Part shown: one piece after another, positions 16,852 through 25,320 of the stretch
How the letters are laid out: every line of letters begins with the position of its first letter
Position numbering within the stretch: the stretch's first letter is position 1
From: JAPPHY01 sp034423135
Lineage (GTDB): Bacteria > Chloroflexota > Dehalococcoidia > Lucifugimonadales > UBA2985
Direction of reading: 5' to 3'
NCBI GenBank assembly: GCA_034423135.1
Contig: DAOUJC010000011.1
Coordinates: forward strand, 186,001-250,000
Length of the DNA: 64,000 nucleotides
Notes under the pieces: model-generated
The model's input: only the letters and a program-made list of their open reading frames with translations
The model's database searches: none
Told to the model about the DNA's origin: nothing
Position numbers and translations under genes: made by a program

Positions 16852-17308
16852 GGGGTTTCCTGCTTGGGCCGGGCCTGCGGAGGGGTTGCGGGGCATGCTG
16901 AGCGGTCGAATTCCGTACCGGTTAGTCTCTGTGTCGGGAGCGATGGGGTTTCGAATCGCGCAGTCCGTCCCGCACCGGCGATGCGCCCATGCCGCTCCCG
17001 GAGCGCGCGAGGCACGGCCGAATCGGCTCCTGCGGTATTGTAACCCACAAGCGGGTGAGGCACAACGCGAGCAGTACGGAGTCCCTTTCTGCCTGGCTCC
17101 GACCTTATCAGACGCGTCACGGGCAGCATCGCGCGCAGCTGCTTGTGGTAGAGTATACGCGGGTCAAATCTATTCGCATGGAGGCTAGGGCAATCCGTGG
17201 ACTAATTCATGTCAATGACTCTGCATGACGTCTTGGCGGGCATCAAGCCGACCGACGGTATGGTATTCGGCTTCGCCGGGACAGGCGTCGCCCGCACGTG
17301 AGGAGACA
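16852..17308. other. divergent intergenic region upstream of tupA and the phosphatase gene
   Basis: No conserved coding frame is seen. On the minus strand the tupA leader is GC-rich with several potential stems, but I cannot match a known molybdenum- or tungsten-cofactor riboswitch by eye. On the plus strand a 30-codon frame (17209-17301, beginning MSMTLHDVLAG) ends 7 nt before the phosphatase start; it could be a leader peptide or chance. Confidence 0.4.
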
Positions 17309-17938
17309 ATGATGGGAAGCTGGTACCTGGTACGTCACGGCGAGACGGACTGGAACCGGTCCGGAAGGATCCAGGGTCACACGGACGTTCCGCTGAACGA
17401 CAACGGAAGAAGGGAGATCGGGCTGCTGGCGGAGAGGCTCGCGCCATGCAGCTTTGCCGCCGTGTACTCGAGCGACCTGTCTCGCACGTCGGAGAGCGCC
17501 GACATCATCGTGAGCGGCCGTGAGACCTCGGTCGTCCCGGACCCGGACCTCCGCGAGTTCTCCTACGGCGAGTGGGAAGGCTTGACCACTAAAGAGATTG
17601 AAGCGCAGTTCCCCAACGCCTATGCCCAGCTCATGGGCGCGGGGAACAGCGCGTTCGTCGCTCCCGGCGGCGAGAGCTCGGCTCAGGTGCTCGACCGGGT
17701 GCGCCGCTTCTGTGCCAGGGCGGATGAGCAGCATTCCGCGGCCGGAGACATCCTGGTCGTGGCTCACGGCGGCACGATTCGAGCCTTGGTGGCCTGCCTC
17801 CTGGACCTCCCAAACGACTCTCTCTGGAAGTTCGAGGTGGGCCGAGCCAGCTTGTCGATTGTACGCAATCACACCAGAGGCCGTGTCCTGGAGCTATGGA
17901 ACGACACGAGTCACCTGATGGCGGCGGACTGCCGGTGA
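17309..17938 (+). CDS. histidine phosphatase family protein
   Basis: A 209-residue enzyme of the phosphoglycerate-mutase/cobalamin-phosphatase superfamily. The phospho-accepting histidine is H10 in LVRHGETDWN; SSDLSRTSESA supplies the second arginine and VVAHGG the second histidine near residue 152. This fold serves sugar-phosphate and alpha-ribazole phosphatases; the substrate cannot be decided. ATG 17309 follows GAGGAGA by five bases; the frame open to 17225 is disfavoured. Confidence 0.9.
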   Translation: MMGSWYLVRHGETDWNRSGRIQGHTDVPLNDNGRREIGLLAERLAPCSFAAVYSSDLSRTSESADIIVSGRETSVVPDPDLREFSYGEWEGLTTKEIEAQFPNAYAQLMGAGNSAFVAPGGESSAQVLDRVRRFCARADEQHSAAGDILVVAHGGTIRALVACLLDLPNDSLWKFEVGRASLSIVRNHTRGRVLELWNDTSHLMAADCR

Positions 17939-18034
17939 CGCTGAAGGCACCGAGTCACGGATAGCGTACCAGACTTGACGAAATCAAAAACCTTCTCCCT
18001 CAGGTTCAGATTAGTGCGGTAACTTTGCCTGAAC

Positions 18035-18090
18035 AAGGAGCTGCCGACCGCGATGGCTTGTCGGTTAGCTCCCTAGGCGGGAGCTTTATT
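18035..18090 (+). terminator. terminator or alternative-hairpin element after the phosphatase gene
   Basis: AGCTCCC (18067-18073) and GGGAGCT (18079-18085) form a 7-bp stem followed by TTATT, a plausible weak terminator. The same AGCTCC can instead pair with GGAGCT (18037-18042), aided by CCGAC/GTCGG, so two exclusive structures exist, as in attenuators. No regulated gene is evident, since a promoter lies just downstream. Confidence 0.45.
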
Positions 18091-18112
18091 GCGAGACAGA
18101 GCGTCCGTTTTC

Positions 18113-18142
18113 TTGACAGATTCGACCGGTACGGTCTATATA
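18113..18142 (+). promoter_or_regulatory. promoter of the RCC1-repeat lipoprotein gene
   Basis: A consensus TTGACA (18113-18118) is followed after 18 bases by TATATA (18137-18142), about 105 bp upstream of the ATG at 18247. Confidence 0.6.
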
Positions 18143-18246
18143 CTATGCGATGTCAATAGCCTTCCTCAACACCGAAAGCGAATAGGAATACGACCTGGTG
18201 TGCAGTCCGCAGTGGGAATTCTGAACGCGATGGGAGTGGATTCACT

Positions 18247-21200
18247 ATGACAGCAACTCGTCGCTTTGTAGGCCCCAAACTACCACTGGACCGCCGCCGG
18301 GTCGTGTGCGTTGGCCTAATCTGTGTAGCGACCGTTTTTCTCTTGACGGCGTGTGATGACGAGCCCGTACCCACAGCTACAACGCAGCCGGCTAACACGC
18401 CTTCTCCAGTAGCAGCATCAACCCCATCCGTTCCCGACACGTTCACCTCGACACCAGTTTCGATGGCCATTCCTACTCCAACACCGCCGCCGCCTCCCAC
18501 ACCAACGCCGGTGCCGCCTCCCACGCCAGTGTCGCTTCCTACTCCAACTCCAGAGCCGCCTCCCACGCTAACCCCGGAGCCCACACCGACGCCAACCCCT
18601 GCGGTTGTCCTTATTCTGGATCTCGAAACTACTGTCACCGGATATTGGTCTGACGGCAGCGCCAATGTCGAAGTAACGGCTTCCCTGCACAATGAAGGCG
18701 ACCTTCGGACGGACCGAGGCGTGGAGATAGCCTTCACCTGCAGTCACAACGGCGAACCCATACGCGGTTGCGGCCAGCGTACAAGCGTGTCGCTTCCGAA
18801 CGGCTACAGCCCGGCGCTTGGTGTCTTCACCATACGCGTCCCACCGGGCGAGCTATCCCTCGAGTTCTCATATGGCGAACATGGAGCTAGGACCTTGGAT
18901 GTCAACGTGCCTGAGCGCATTGTGGGCATCAACAGGGATGTGTGGGAGTGCTTCAGCGATATACCCTGCGCAGGATGGTACTCTGCGGAGGTTCCGATTC
19001 AGAAATGGAACCAAGCCTCGCCGCTAAAAGTATGGGCCTCCGGGCCAGAGAGTTTCATCGAGGTCTTCAAAAGCATTCTTGATGAACTCGGGCCGGTGCT
19101 CGGCCTCGAATTCGAGTGGGTCTCCACTGAAGATGAAGCCGAGTTCGTCGCCTATATCGGTTACACGCTGCCAGAAGGATCATATCGTGCCCACCCAGAC
19201 GAAGCTGGCTACGCCACAATTGGGGGCGCCAATAAGATGGGCGAATTGAATAGTGGTGAAATCGGAATCAAAGACACGTGGGGGGAAGCGACCTTTCATC
19301 AGCTGCCTGAACCAACACAGAAATTCCTGGTACATGTTCTTACCCACGAATCAATTCACACCTTGTCATCAATGAACCATGGCACAGAACTAGACAGCAT
19401 CATGAACAACGAAGGGCTCGGGCGCCTAAAGTTGAGCCCAATGGACGAGCGCCTACTGAGATTGCATGGCCATCCATTGGTGAAGCCGGGCATGGCAATG
19501 GCCGAAATTGAGAAACTGATCATATTCGACGACGAGCTCATAGACCCGCAGGTCGATGCCGATCTGATCAAACGGAAGCTAGTATTCAATGCGTATGACA
19601 CGTTGCGGCAAGCGGAATCGGCTACGTTCAGAGTACGATCGTCCGACTGCCACGAACAATTCGGATGGGCAGACTACACGGTGTACGACCTCTGGACAGA
19701 CTACACGGTGTACGATCTCGAAAATCACTCGTTCGCATGGGTAGGGATAGACGATGGCTCGGAACGCTTCTATGTATACGGCGGACGACATGGTGCAGAC
19801 GAGTATTGGCACCGGGAGCAGGGGGGATGGTCGCAAGTGAGTTCTCAGTGGTATGTCGACGCCACACCCGGTTGGGACGGCGATCTGTCCGACCCTCACT
19901 CTATGATCGAGAGTGTCCTTCGCTACGCAGACTGGGCCGACGCCCGGCTCGTCACCGGTCCGGACGGACTGGCCAAGCTGGAGTTCGAATTCCTCACATT
20001 TAGGGGCGACCGGTTGAAGGTTGACATCGTTCTCGACCCCGAGACTGGCATGATCTCAAAGTACAGCATGGACTGGGAACAGGTAGATGAGACCTGCGGG
20101 ACATACAGAGTAGAAGCTGAGGATGGTCAGTACCACAGTACGTTTGAGTTTCCAGATGCGCTGCGCGAGAGATCAAAGGTCCTCGGTCACTGTGGTGGCG
20201 AGGTCTTGGGGCCTATTTCAGGGGCTGTCTCACTTTCCGGGACATGGAGTCGGCACTGCGGCGGCGGGGCCGATGGTTACCGGAAGAGCTATCGTTTCTC
20301 AGTGGAAGACTGGTCGTATGTGCGTGTCGAAGTTTCGTCTGCTAACCGCACATCGCTTCATCTACTAGGGAACAGTGGGAGTGGTGAATTAACTGTTGAC
20401 GAGAGTTTTCGATACGGTCGTTCAATAAGACATGGATGGATTTGGGATCACTGGACACAGGCTATTATCCCTCCAGGTGAATATACCATCGAATTAGTCA
20501 CCCATGACCGTGTGCTCATTGAGTTCGGATTGGCGATTCACACGTCGGTGACGCATCAGCCTCCCCACAGCTTCCAGTCCATTAGCAGCGGGCACGAGCA
20601 GGTGTGTGTGTTGGACTCGGACAGGATTGCCGTGTGCTGGGGTAGCAACGGGGAGTTGTTCGCATGGCCTCCGTATGGCGAAGTATCCATTCTTGCACCG
20701 TCCAATGAGAAGTTTATGGCAATCAGCAGTGGCACATTCTATGCCTGCGGCTTAAACCCCGATGGAACTCCAGTGTGCTGGGGTAGAGACAACTCCGGCC
20801 AGACTTCGCCGCCGGCGGGCGAAAAGTTTGTTTCCATCAGCAGTGGCTGGGAACACAACTGCGCCCTTCGCTCCGACGGGACTCCAGTCTGCTGGGGTGC
20901 GAACCATGCTGGCGAGTCATCCCCGCCAGCAGGTGAGAAGTTCATTTCCATTAGCAGCGGTGGACAGCACAACTGCGCCCTTCGCGCCGACGGGACTCCA
21001 GTCTGCTGGGGCGTAAACTACGATGGTCGAGCATCGCCGCCGACCGGCGAGAAGTTCGTTTCCATCAGCAGTGGCAGATACCACACGTGCGCCCTGCGCT
21101 CCGACAGGACTCCGGTCTGCTGGGGTGATAACTACGAAGGACAAACATCGCCGCCGGCGGGCGAAAAGTTTGTTTCCATCAGCAGTGGCAGCTTCCACAC

Positions 21201-21279
21201 ATGCGCCCTCCGCTCGGACGGAACCGTTGCCTGCTGGGGAGGGAATTTCAGCCGCGAACCATCTTCCCCATTCCCTTAG
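18247..21279 (+). CDS. large lipoprotein with zincin-like motif and RCC1-type repeats
   Basis: A 1010-residue surface-type lipoprotein. Signal peptide with lipobox LLTAC (cysteine about 36); a PTPTP-rich wall or stalk linker to about 118; a beta domain (CARDB-like) to about 225; then a domain with HESIHTLSSMNH (H367, E368, H371, H378), an HExxH zinc-protease motif; a beta-rich middle; and about six RCC1/BNR-like repeats from about 778 with GEKFVSISSG and TPVCWG in each. Peptidase activity is inferred from the motif only. A 19-bp core is duplicated 27 bp apart in frame (19670-19715). The last repeat continues, decayed, beyond the stop. Confidence 0.75.
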   Translation: MTATRRFVGPKLPLDRRRVVCVGLICVATVFLLTACDDEPVPTATTQPANTPSPVAASTPSVPDTFTSTPVSMAIPTPTPPPPPTPTPVPPPTPVSLPTPTPEPPPTLTPEPTPTPTPAVVLILDLETTVTGYWSDGSANVEVTASLHNEGDLRTDRGVEIAFTCSHNGEPIRGCGQRTSVSLPNGYSPALGVFTIRVPPGELSLEFSYGEHGARTLDVNVPERIVGINRDVWECFSDIPCAGWYSAEVPIQKWNQASPLKVWASGPESFIEVFKSILDELGPVLGLEFEWVSTEDEAEFVAYIGYTLPEGSYRAHPDEAGYATIGGANKMGELNSGEIGIKDTWGEATFHQLPEPTQKFLVHVLTHESIHTLSSMNHGTELDSIMNNEGLGRLKLSPMDERLLRLHGHPLVKPGMAMAEIEKLIIFDDELIDPQVDADLIKRKLVFNAYDTLRQAESATFRVRSSDCHEQFGWADYTVYDLWTDYTVYDLENHSFAWVGIDDGSERFYVYGGRHGADEYWHREQGGWSQVSSQWYVDATPGWDGDLSDPHSMIESVLRYADWADARLVTGPDGLAKLEFEFLTFRGDRLKVDIVLDPETGMISKYSMDWEQVDETCGTYRVEAEDGQYHSTFEFPDALRERSKVLGHCGGEVLGPISGAVSLSGTWSRHCGGGADGYRKSYRFSVEDWSYVRVEVSSANRTSLHLLGNSGSGELTVDESFRYGRSIRHGWIWDHWTQAIIPPGEYTIELVTHDRVLIEFGLAIHTSVTHQPPHSFQSISSGHEQVCVLDSDRIAVCWGSNGELFAWPPYGEVSILAPSNEKFMAISSGTFYACGLNPDGTPVCWGRDNSGQTSPPAGEKFVSISSGWEHNCALRSDGTPVCWGANHAGESSPPAGEKFISISSGGQHNCALRADGTPVCWGVNYDGRASPPTGEKFVSISSGRYHTCALRSDRTPVCWGDNYEGQTSPPAGEKFVSISSGSFHTCALRSDGTVACWGGNFSREPSSPFP

Positions 21280-21372
21280 AATGCACTGGACTAGGAGTTT
21301 GTATCCGTCAGCGATCCATAGTTCCACACCTTCGAGTTGGGGATCAATACTGCTGTACTATGCTTGGGAGCG
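21280..21372 (+). pseudogene. decayed extra RCC1-type repeat after the lipoprotein stop
   Basis: In the same frame as the upstream gene the sequence reads EFVSVSDP, stop, FHTFELG, then AVLCLG, closely following GEKFVSISSG, FHTCALR and VCWG of the preceding repeats, but with three stop codons. It is best read as a lost C-terminal repeat. Confidence 0.6.
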
Positions 21373-21484
21373 GGTCTTGCGTTGATCCAGAGGAAACATC
21401 CTTCTTTCACGTTAGACGTTACAATCTGTAGACTTCATACCTTCCCTAACCATCCTGGATGAATAACGCCGGGGTGGAGGAAAT

Positions 21485-21700
21485 CTAATTGTGAACAAGA
21501 GATCGCGGTTCGCCAGGATTCCAGCTTCTCTTCAGCATCCTCCAAGGACAGAAACCAGTTCTCTTTCGGACATACTTGGCGCGACCTGCCACTGAATGAC
21601 TCGATGAAGGCGTCGTCTGTAGGTTTGCTAGAGGCCGGCTGAAGTCCAACTCCACATGGTCACGGATGGCCTGCGGCCCAAGACTAGCCGGAGCCAAAGA
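21485..21700 (-). pseudogene. IS3-family transposase C-terminal remnant
   Basis: On the minus strand one frame gives VELDFSRP and, after a shift of reading frame, another gives TDDAFIESFSGRSRQ and ENWFLSLEDAEEKLESW. These match the end of IS3-type integrase-core transposases, where the glutamate of AFIESF is the last DDE residue. Only this fragment remains, frameshifted, and no inverted repeats were recognised. The rest of the 21373-21784 gap shows nothing else. Confidence 0.65.
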
Positions 21701-21784
21701 CTGGTTTCAGGGCGCGGCGGTGCAATGGCGGACGAAAGTAGGCAAACTCGGCCTGCCAAGGACAGAATCAGGGCAGGGGCTTAG

Positions 21785-21874
21785 TGGCGGAGAGGGTGGG
21801 ATTCGAACCCACGAGAGGATTGCTCCCCTACGCGATTTCCAGTCGCGCCTGTTCGGCCACTCCAGCACCTCTCC
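21785..21874 (-). tRNA. tRNA-Ser(GGA)
   Basis: The reverse complement folds as a class II tRNA: acceptor GGAGAGG/CCTCTCC, long variable arm, T arm with GGTTCGAATCC, anticodon loop CTGGAAA (anticodon GGA) and an encoded CCA at 21785-21787. It reads UCC/UCU serine codons. Confidence 0.93.
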
Positions 21875-21908
21875 GATTGCAGGCGCTCCTTGCCGCGCGC
21901 CTAGCCGC

Positions 21909-21999
21909 TGGCGGAGAGGGTGGGATTTGAACCCACGTCCCGGTGCAACCGGGAACCGCTTTTCGAGAGCGGCGCCATAAGCCTCTCGGCCACCTCTCC
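21909..21999 (-). tRNA. tRNA-Ser(CGA)
   Basis: The reverse complement gives a second class II serine tRNA with the same acceptor stem, anticodon loop CTCGAAA (anticodon CGA), T arm GGTTCAAATCC and encoded CCA. It lies upstream of tRNA-Ser(GGA) on the same strand, 34 bp away, probably one transcript. Confidence 0.93.
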
Positions 22000-22055
22000 G
22001 CAAAGGCATAGCATACCACATTGCGGCGAACGCCCCACACATCGCCATGCCGGAT

Positions 22056-22085
22056 TTGACAGCGCGAAACGCGCCATGCTATTAT
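22056..22085 (+). promoter_or_regulatory. promoter of glmU
   Basis: TTGACA (22056-22061) and TATTAT (22080-22085) are 18 bases apart, about 87 bp before the glmU start. Confidence 0.6.
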
Positions 22086-22171
22086 CCTGCCGGAATGAGT
22101 TCATTCTCAGATCTTGCGTAAGAGGGTGGCTTTCGCTTTGCGTACGGCTATAGCGGGGCCGCCTTCTGCAT

Positions 22172-23545
22172 TTGGCGGCGAAAGTGGATAGCTGGAAAGC
22201 CGTCATATTGGCGGCTGGACGAGGTTCCAGGATGAGGTCCGCCGTGCCGAAGATCCTCCAACCCATCTGCGGACGCGCCATGGTCGGCCTTGTGGCTGAC
22301 TCACTCCGCGGAGCCGGCTTGGACGAGGTGGTCGCTGTGGTCTCGCCGGGCGATTCGAGTGTTGGCGAGGCCGTAGGCGGTTGCGTATCCCCCGTGGAGC
22401 AGGCTGAGCCGCTCGGAACGGGCCATGCCCTGTCGCAGGCCGGTACCTTGCTGACCGGGCACAGGGGCCACGTCCTCACCATCAACGGCGACGTTCCACT
22501 GGTCACGTCAGCAACGATATCCGCGCTTGTCGCTCGCCACGAGTTGACGGGCGCCTGCCTCACCATCCTGACCTGCGACGGCCCGCCTTCGCACGGCATG
22601 GGACGCGTGGTCAGGGACGGCAATGGCGCAGTCGCCGCAATCGTGGAGGAGGCAGATCTGGATACTCAGTCGGCTTGCAGCGCGGAGGCCAACGTTGGCG
22701 TCTACTGCGTCGAGTCGCCGTGGGTGTGGAACGCCCTGTGCGAGCTGCCGACAGCACCGAACGGCGAGGTCTACCTCACGAGCCTGGTTGCGGAGGCGGT
22801 GCGCCAGGGGCACGCAGTTGAGTCCGTGTCCGTCGATGATGCATCTGAGGCGCTCGGCGTGAACGACGGCGTGCAGCTCGACCGAGCCAGGGAGGCGATG
22901 CGACGGCGCATCAACGATGGGTGGCGGCTGCGGGGCGTCAGCGTAATGGAGCCGGCCTTCATCGACTTGACGGTTGAGCTGGGCGAGGACAGCGTGGTCT
23001 ATCCCAATTCCTTCCTGCAGGGCAGGACGACCATCGGGAAGGGATGCGCAATTGGTCCCGGCTCCATGGTGACAGACTCCACGTTGGCGGACGGCTGCCG
23101 CGTCCTGAACTCGGTCGTTGAGGGCGCGGTTCTCGAGGAGGGCGTGGACGTCGGCCCCTTCAGCCACGTTCGCCCCGACTCCCGCGTGGAGACCGGCGTG
23201 CACGTGGGCAACTTCGCAGAGATCAAGAACAGCCGGCTAGGGAGAGGCACCAAGATGGGCCACTTCAGCTACGTTGGCGACTCGTGGGTTGGCGAGGGGG
23301 TGAACATAGGTGCGGGCGCAGTGACGTGCAACTTTGACGGCGTCGACAAGCACCACACGATAGTGGAGGATGGCGCGTTCATCGGCAGTGACTCGATGCT
23401 GATAGCGCCGGTGAGAATTGGAGCGGGCGCCAGCACGGGCGCCGGGTCCGTGGTGACGAAAGACGTCCCACCCGGTGCACGCGTGGCCGGAGTCCCGGCC
23501 AGGATCATTACCAGCGGCAATCTCCGCGAACAAGGGGAAACTTGA
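22172..23545 (+). CDS. glmU: bifunctional UDP-GlcNAc pyrophosphorylase / glucosamine-1-phosphate acetyltransferase
   Basis: A 457-residue cytosolic enzyme making UDP-N-acetylglucosamine for cell-envelope polymers. The N-terminal uridylyltransferase has LAAGRGSRMRSAVPK (about 13-27), PLGTGHAL and NGDVPL; the C-terminal left-handed beta helix carries hexapeptide repeats with HVRPDS, NFAEIKNS, GHFSYVGDS, NIGAGAVTCNFDG and KHHT, the acetyltransferase site. Length is normal. TTG 22172 gives the expected start; GTG 22184 is equally possible and neither has a good ribosome site. Confidence 0.93.
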   Translation: MAAKVDSWKAVILAAGRGSRMRSAVPKILQPICGRAMVGLVADSLRGAGLDEVVAVVSPGDSSVGEAVGGCVSPVEQAEPLGTGHALSQAGTLLTGHRGHVLTINGDVPLVTSATISALVARHELTGACLTILTCDGPPSHGMGRVVRDGNGAVAAIVEEADLDTQSACSAEANVGVYCVESPWVWNALCELPTAPNGEVYLTSLVAEAVRQGHAVESVSVDDASEALGVNDGVQLDRAREAMRRRINDGWRLRGVSVMEPAFIDLTVELGEDSVVYPNSFLQGRTTIGKGCAIGPGSMVTDSTLADGCRVLNSVVEGAVLEEGVDVGPFSHVRPDSRVETGVHVGNFAEIKNSRLGRGTKMGHFSYVGDSWVGEGVNIGAGAVTCNFDGVDKHHTIVEDGAFIGSDSMLIAPVRIGAGASTGAGSVVTKDVPPGARVAGVPARIITSGNLREQGET

Positions 23546-23590
23546 GGGCGCGAAGGGCCTCGGCAAGTGCCCGCAGGGAGGTGATACGCC

Positions 23591-24826
23591 TTGGACGGTG
23601 ATGGCTCGTTAGAAGCCATAGCCCTTGTCGTATCCATAGTTCTTTTGGGACTCCTTTCTGCCGCGGACGGACACGAGTCCGCGAGGGGTCACGTTGGCGC
23701 GGTGGAACAGGGCAGAGCGCGGCGCAAGTCGTTGATATCCAACGATGACGTGCGCGCAACGGCGCAGGTTATCCTCGCAGTCACGGCCGCCGCGTCCACT
23801 TTGTCGCTTGCCTTTTCCCAATCCGCCGGATGGGGCGTCGCCCTGCTGTGGACGGCCGCCCTTCTGGCCGGAATGATCCTCATGCAGGGCATCACATTCG
23901 GCCTCGGCGCGCGATGGGGCGGCGCGACTCGCATCGCACTTCCGTTGCTGTGGCCGCTCGCGTTGCTGGCGGCGCCGTTGGAGCTGCTGCGCAAGGCAAT
24001 CGCATCGGCCATTGCCGGCGACCTCGAGCGACGCGGCAGCCGCGAGGACCCTGCGGATGCGCTGGTGAACGGCCTGCCCGGCCTGATGGCCGAGGGTGAT
24101 GAAGAGGAGGAGCTTGATCCTCATGAGCGGAGGATGATCAGGTCCATACTGAAGCTGGACCAGACCACGGCACGCGAGATCATGGTGCCCAGGATGGACA
24201 TCCTGGCGGCGGACTCCTCGTCTACGCCGGGGCAGGTGGCGGACATGATGCATGAGAGCGGACATAGCCGGATTCCGCTCTACCTGGATTCGCTGGACGA
24301 CATCGTTGGCATTGTGCACTCCAGGGACTTGCTGCGCAACTTCGGCGCTGACGGCGAGGAGGTGAGGCTGACGGACATCGTTCGTCCGGCGCTGTTCGTT
24401 CCTGACTCCAAGCGCGTGGACGATCTGCTTCGGGAGTTTCAGGAGCACCGCATTCAGGTTGCCATCGTCGTGGACGAGTACGGAGGAACGGCAGGGCTGG
24501 TGACCATCGAGGACCTGCTGGAGGAGATAGTGGGGGAGATAGAGGACGAGTTCGACGAGGATGAGCCGCTTCACGAGATGCTCGATGAGCGAAGGGCCGT
24601 GATGGACGCGCGAATGCCGCTCGACGAGGTCAACCGCGTGCTCTCGGTCAACCTGGAAGGCGACGGGTTCGACACGCTGGGCGGTCTGCTCTATCAGCAG
24701 TTGGGGAAGATGCCTAGCCCCGGCGATGAGCTGGAGGTGGACGGCCTGGACATAAGGGTAATTTCCACCTTGGGCCGACGCATAAAGAAGGTTGAGGTGG
24801 CGCTCAAGGTGGGGGATGGTGAGTAG
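23591..24826 (+). CDS. CNNM/CorC-family membrane protein with CBS pair
   Basis: A 411-residue protein of the HlyC/CorC family linked to divalent cation handling. Hydrophobic spans lie at about 8-22, 55-75, 83-105 and 115-135; then a CBS pair (about 190-315, with REIMVPR, HSRIPLYL, GTAGLVTIEDLLEEIVGEI) and a C-terminal CorC/HlyC domain (about 335-405). The N-terminal DUF21 region is poorly conserved: after LLGLLSAADG the sequence does not resemble the usual SAxETAL helix. TTG 23591 lies ten bases after GGGAGGTG and 45 nt after glmU, so the two may share a transcript. Confidence 0.85.
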   Translation: MDGDGSLEAIALVVSIVLLGLLSAADGHESARGHVGAVEQGRARRKSLISNDDVRATAQVILAVTAAASTLSLAFSQSAGWGVALLWTAALLAGMILMQGITFGLGARWGGATRIALPLLWPLALLAAPLELLRKAIASAIAGDLERRGSREDPADALVNGLPGLMAEGDEEEELDPHERRMIRSILKLDQTTAREIMVPRMDILAADSSSTPGQVADMMHESGHSRIPLYLDSLDDIVGIVHSRDLLRNFGADGEEVRLTDIVRPALFVPDSKRVDDLLREFQEHRIQVAIVVDEYGGTAGLVTIEDLLEEIVGEIEDEFDEDEPLHEMLDERRAVMDARMPLDEVNRVLSVNLEGDGFDTLGGLLYQQLGKMPSPGDELEVDGLDIRVISTLGRRIKKVEVALKVGDGE

Positions 24827-24904
24827 GGGGTAGAAGGTGTCCAGGGTGCGGGGCAACAGGAGCGGGGGAGCGGGCTGTGGATGAAGACCCAGGCTAAGCA
24901 AAGG

Positions 24905-24935
24905 AGTTGGGATGGGCGCATTGCCCATCCCAACT
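24905..24935. terminator. terminator hairpin downstream of the CNNM-family gene
   Basis: AGTTGGGATGGGC (24905-24917) and GCCCATCCCAACT (24923-24935) form a perfect 13-bp stem with a 5-base loop, followed by GTTTCTC. The 24827-25320 gap holds this element, a related hairpin at 25224-25260 and no supported gene. Confidence 0.65.
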
Positions 24936-25223
24936 GTTTCTCTCTGCGAAATGGTGAGAGCGCTCACCGCCGACGTGTTGGCCTGAAACCTCCGTGTCAG
25001 CTTCCAAGGCTTGTCATTAATGGTCATGGCATCGCCGGGGCGATTGCCGGTGACTGCCGGAATCGCGATGGGGAGTGGTCGTCGGCATCACGACCGATAA
25101 CCTGCATGCTCCGAGGGTCTGCGGGCAGTCGTCAGGACTCCGCATGATGCGCTCGAATCGCCAGGATTGGTGGATTGCAGGCTTGTGGCTGCTGAACGGA
25201 GGGGGAGGCGGCTGAGGAACACA

Positions 25224-25260
25224 AAAGAGCGGGGATGGGACTTACCCATCCCCGCTCTTT
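25224..25260. terminator. bidirectional terminator
   Basis: A 16-bp perfect stem (25224-25239 with 25245-25260, loop ACTTA) with A3 on the left and CTTTCTCTC to the right, suited to stop transcription both ways between the convergent genes. Its GGGATGGG/CCCATCCC core and right flank resemble the hairpin at 24905. Confidence 0.75.
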
Positions 25261-25320
25261 CTCTCATCGAGATTGTGAGAACGGTTGGCGTCGGCGAAGT
25301 AGCCGACTTGCCTCGCCGCT

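Noticed and set aside
16852..17110. Molybdenum/tungsten cofactor riboswitch before tupA
   Set aside because: GC-rich stems are present but the known consensus could not be matched by eye; a covariance search would decide.
22094..22120. Leader peptide MSSFSDLA before glmU
   Set aside because: Eight codons, no ribosome site and no attenuator-like hairpin following.
23591..23760. Frameshift in the DUF21 part of the CNNM-family gene
   Set aside because: The sequence is poorly conserved, but neither other frame gives a better DUF21 helix, so divergence is simpler.
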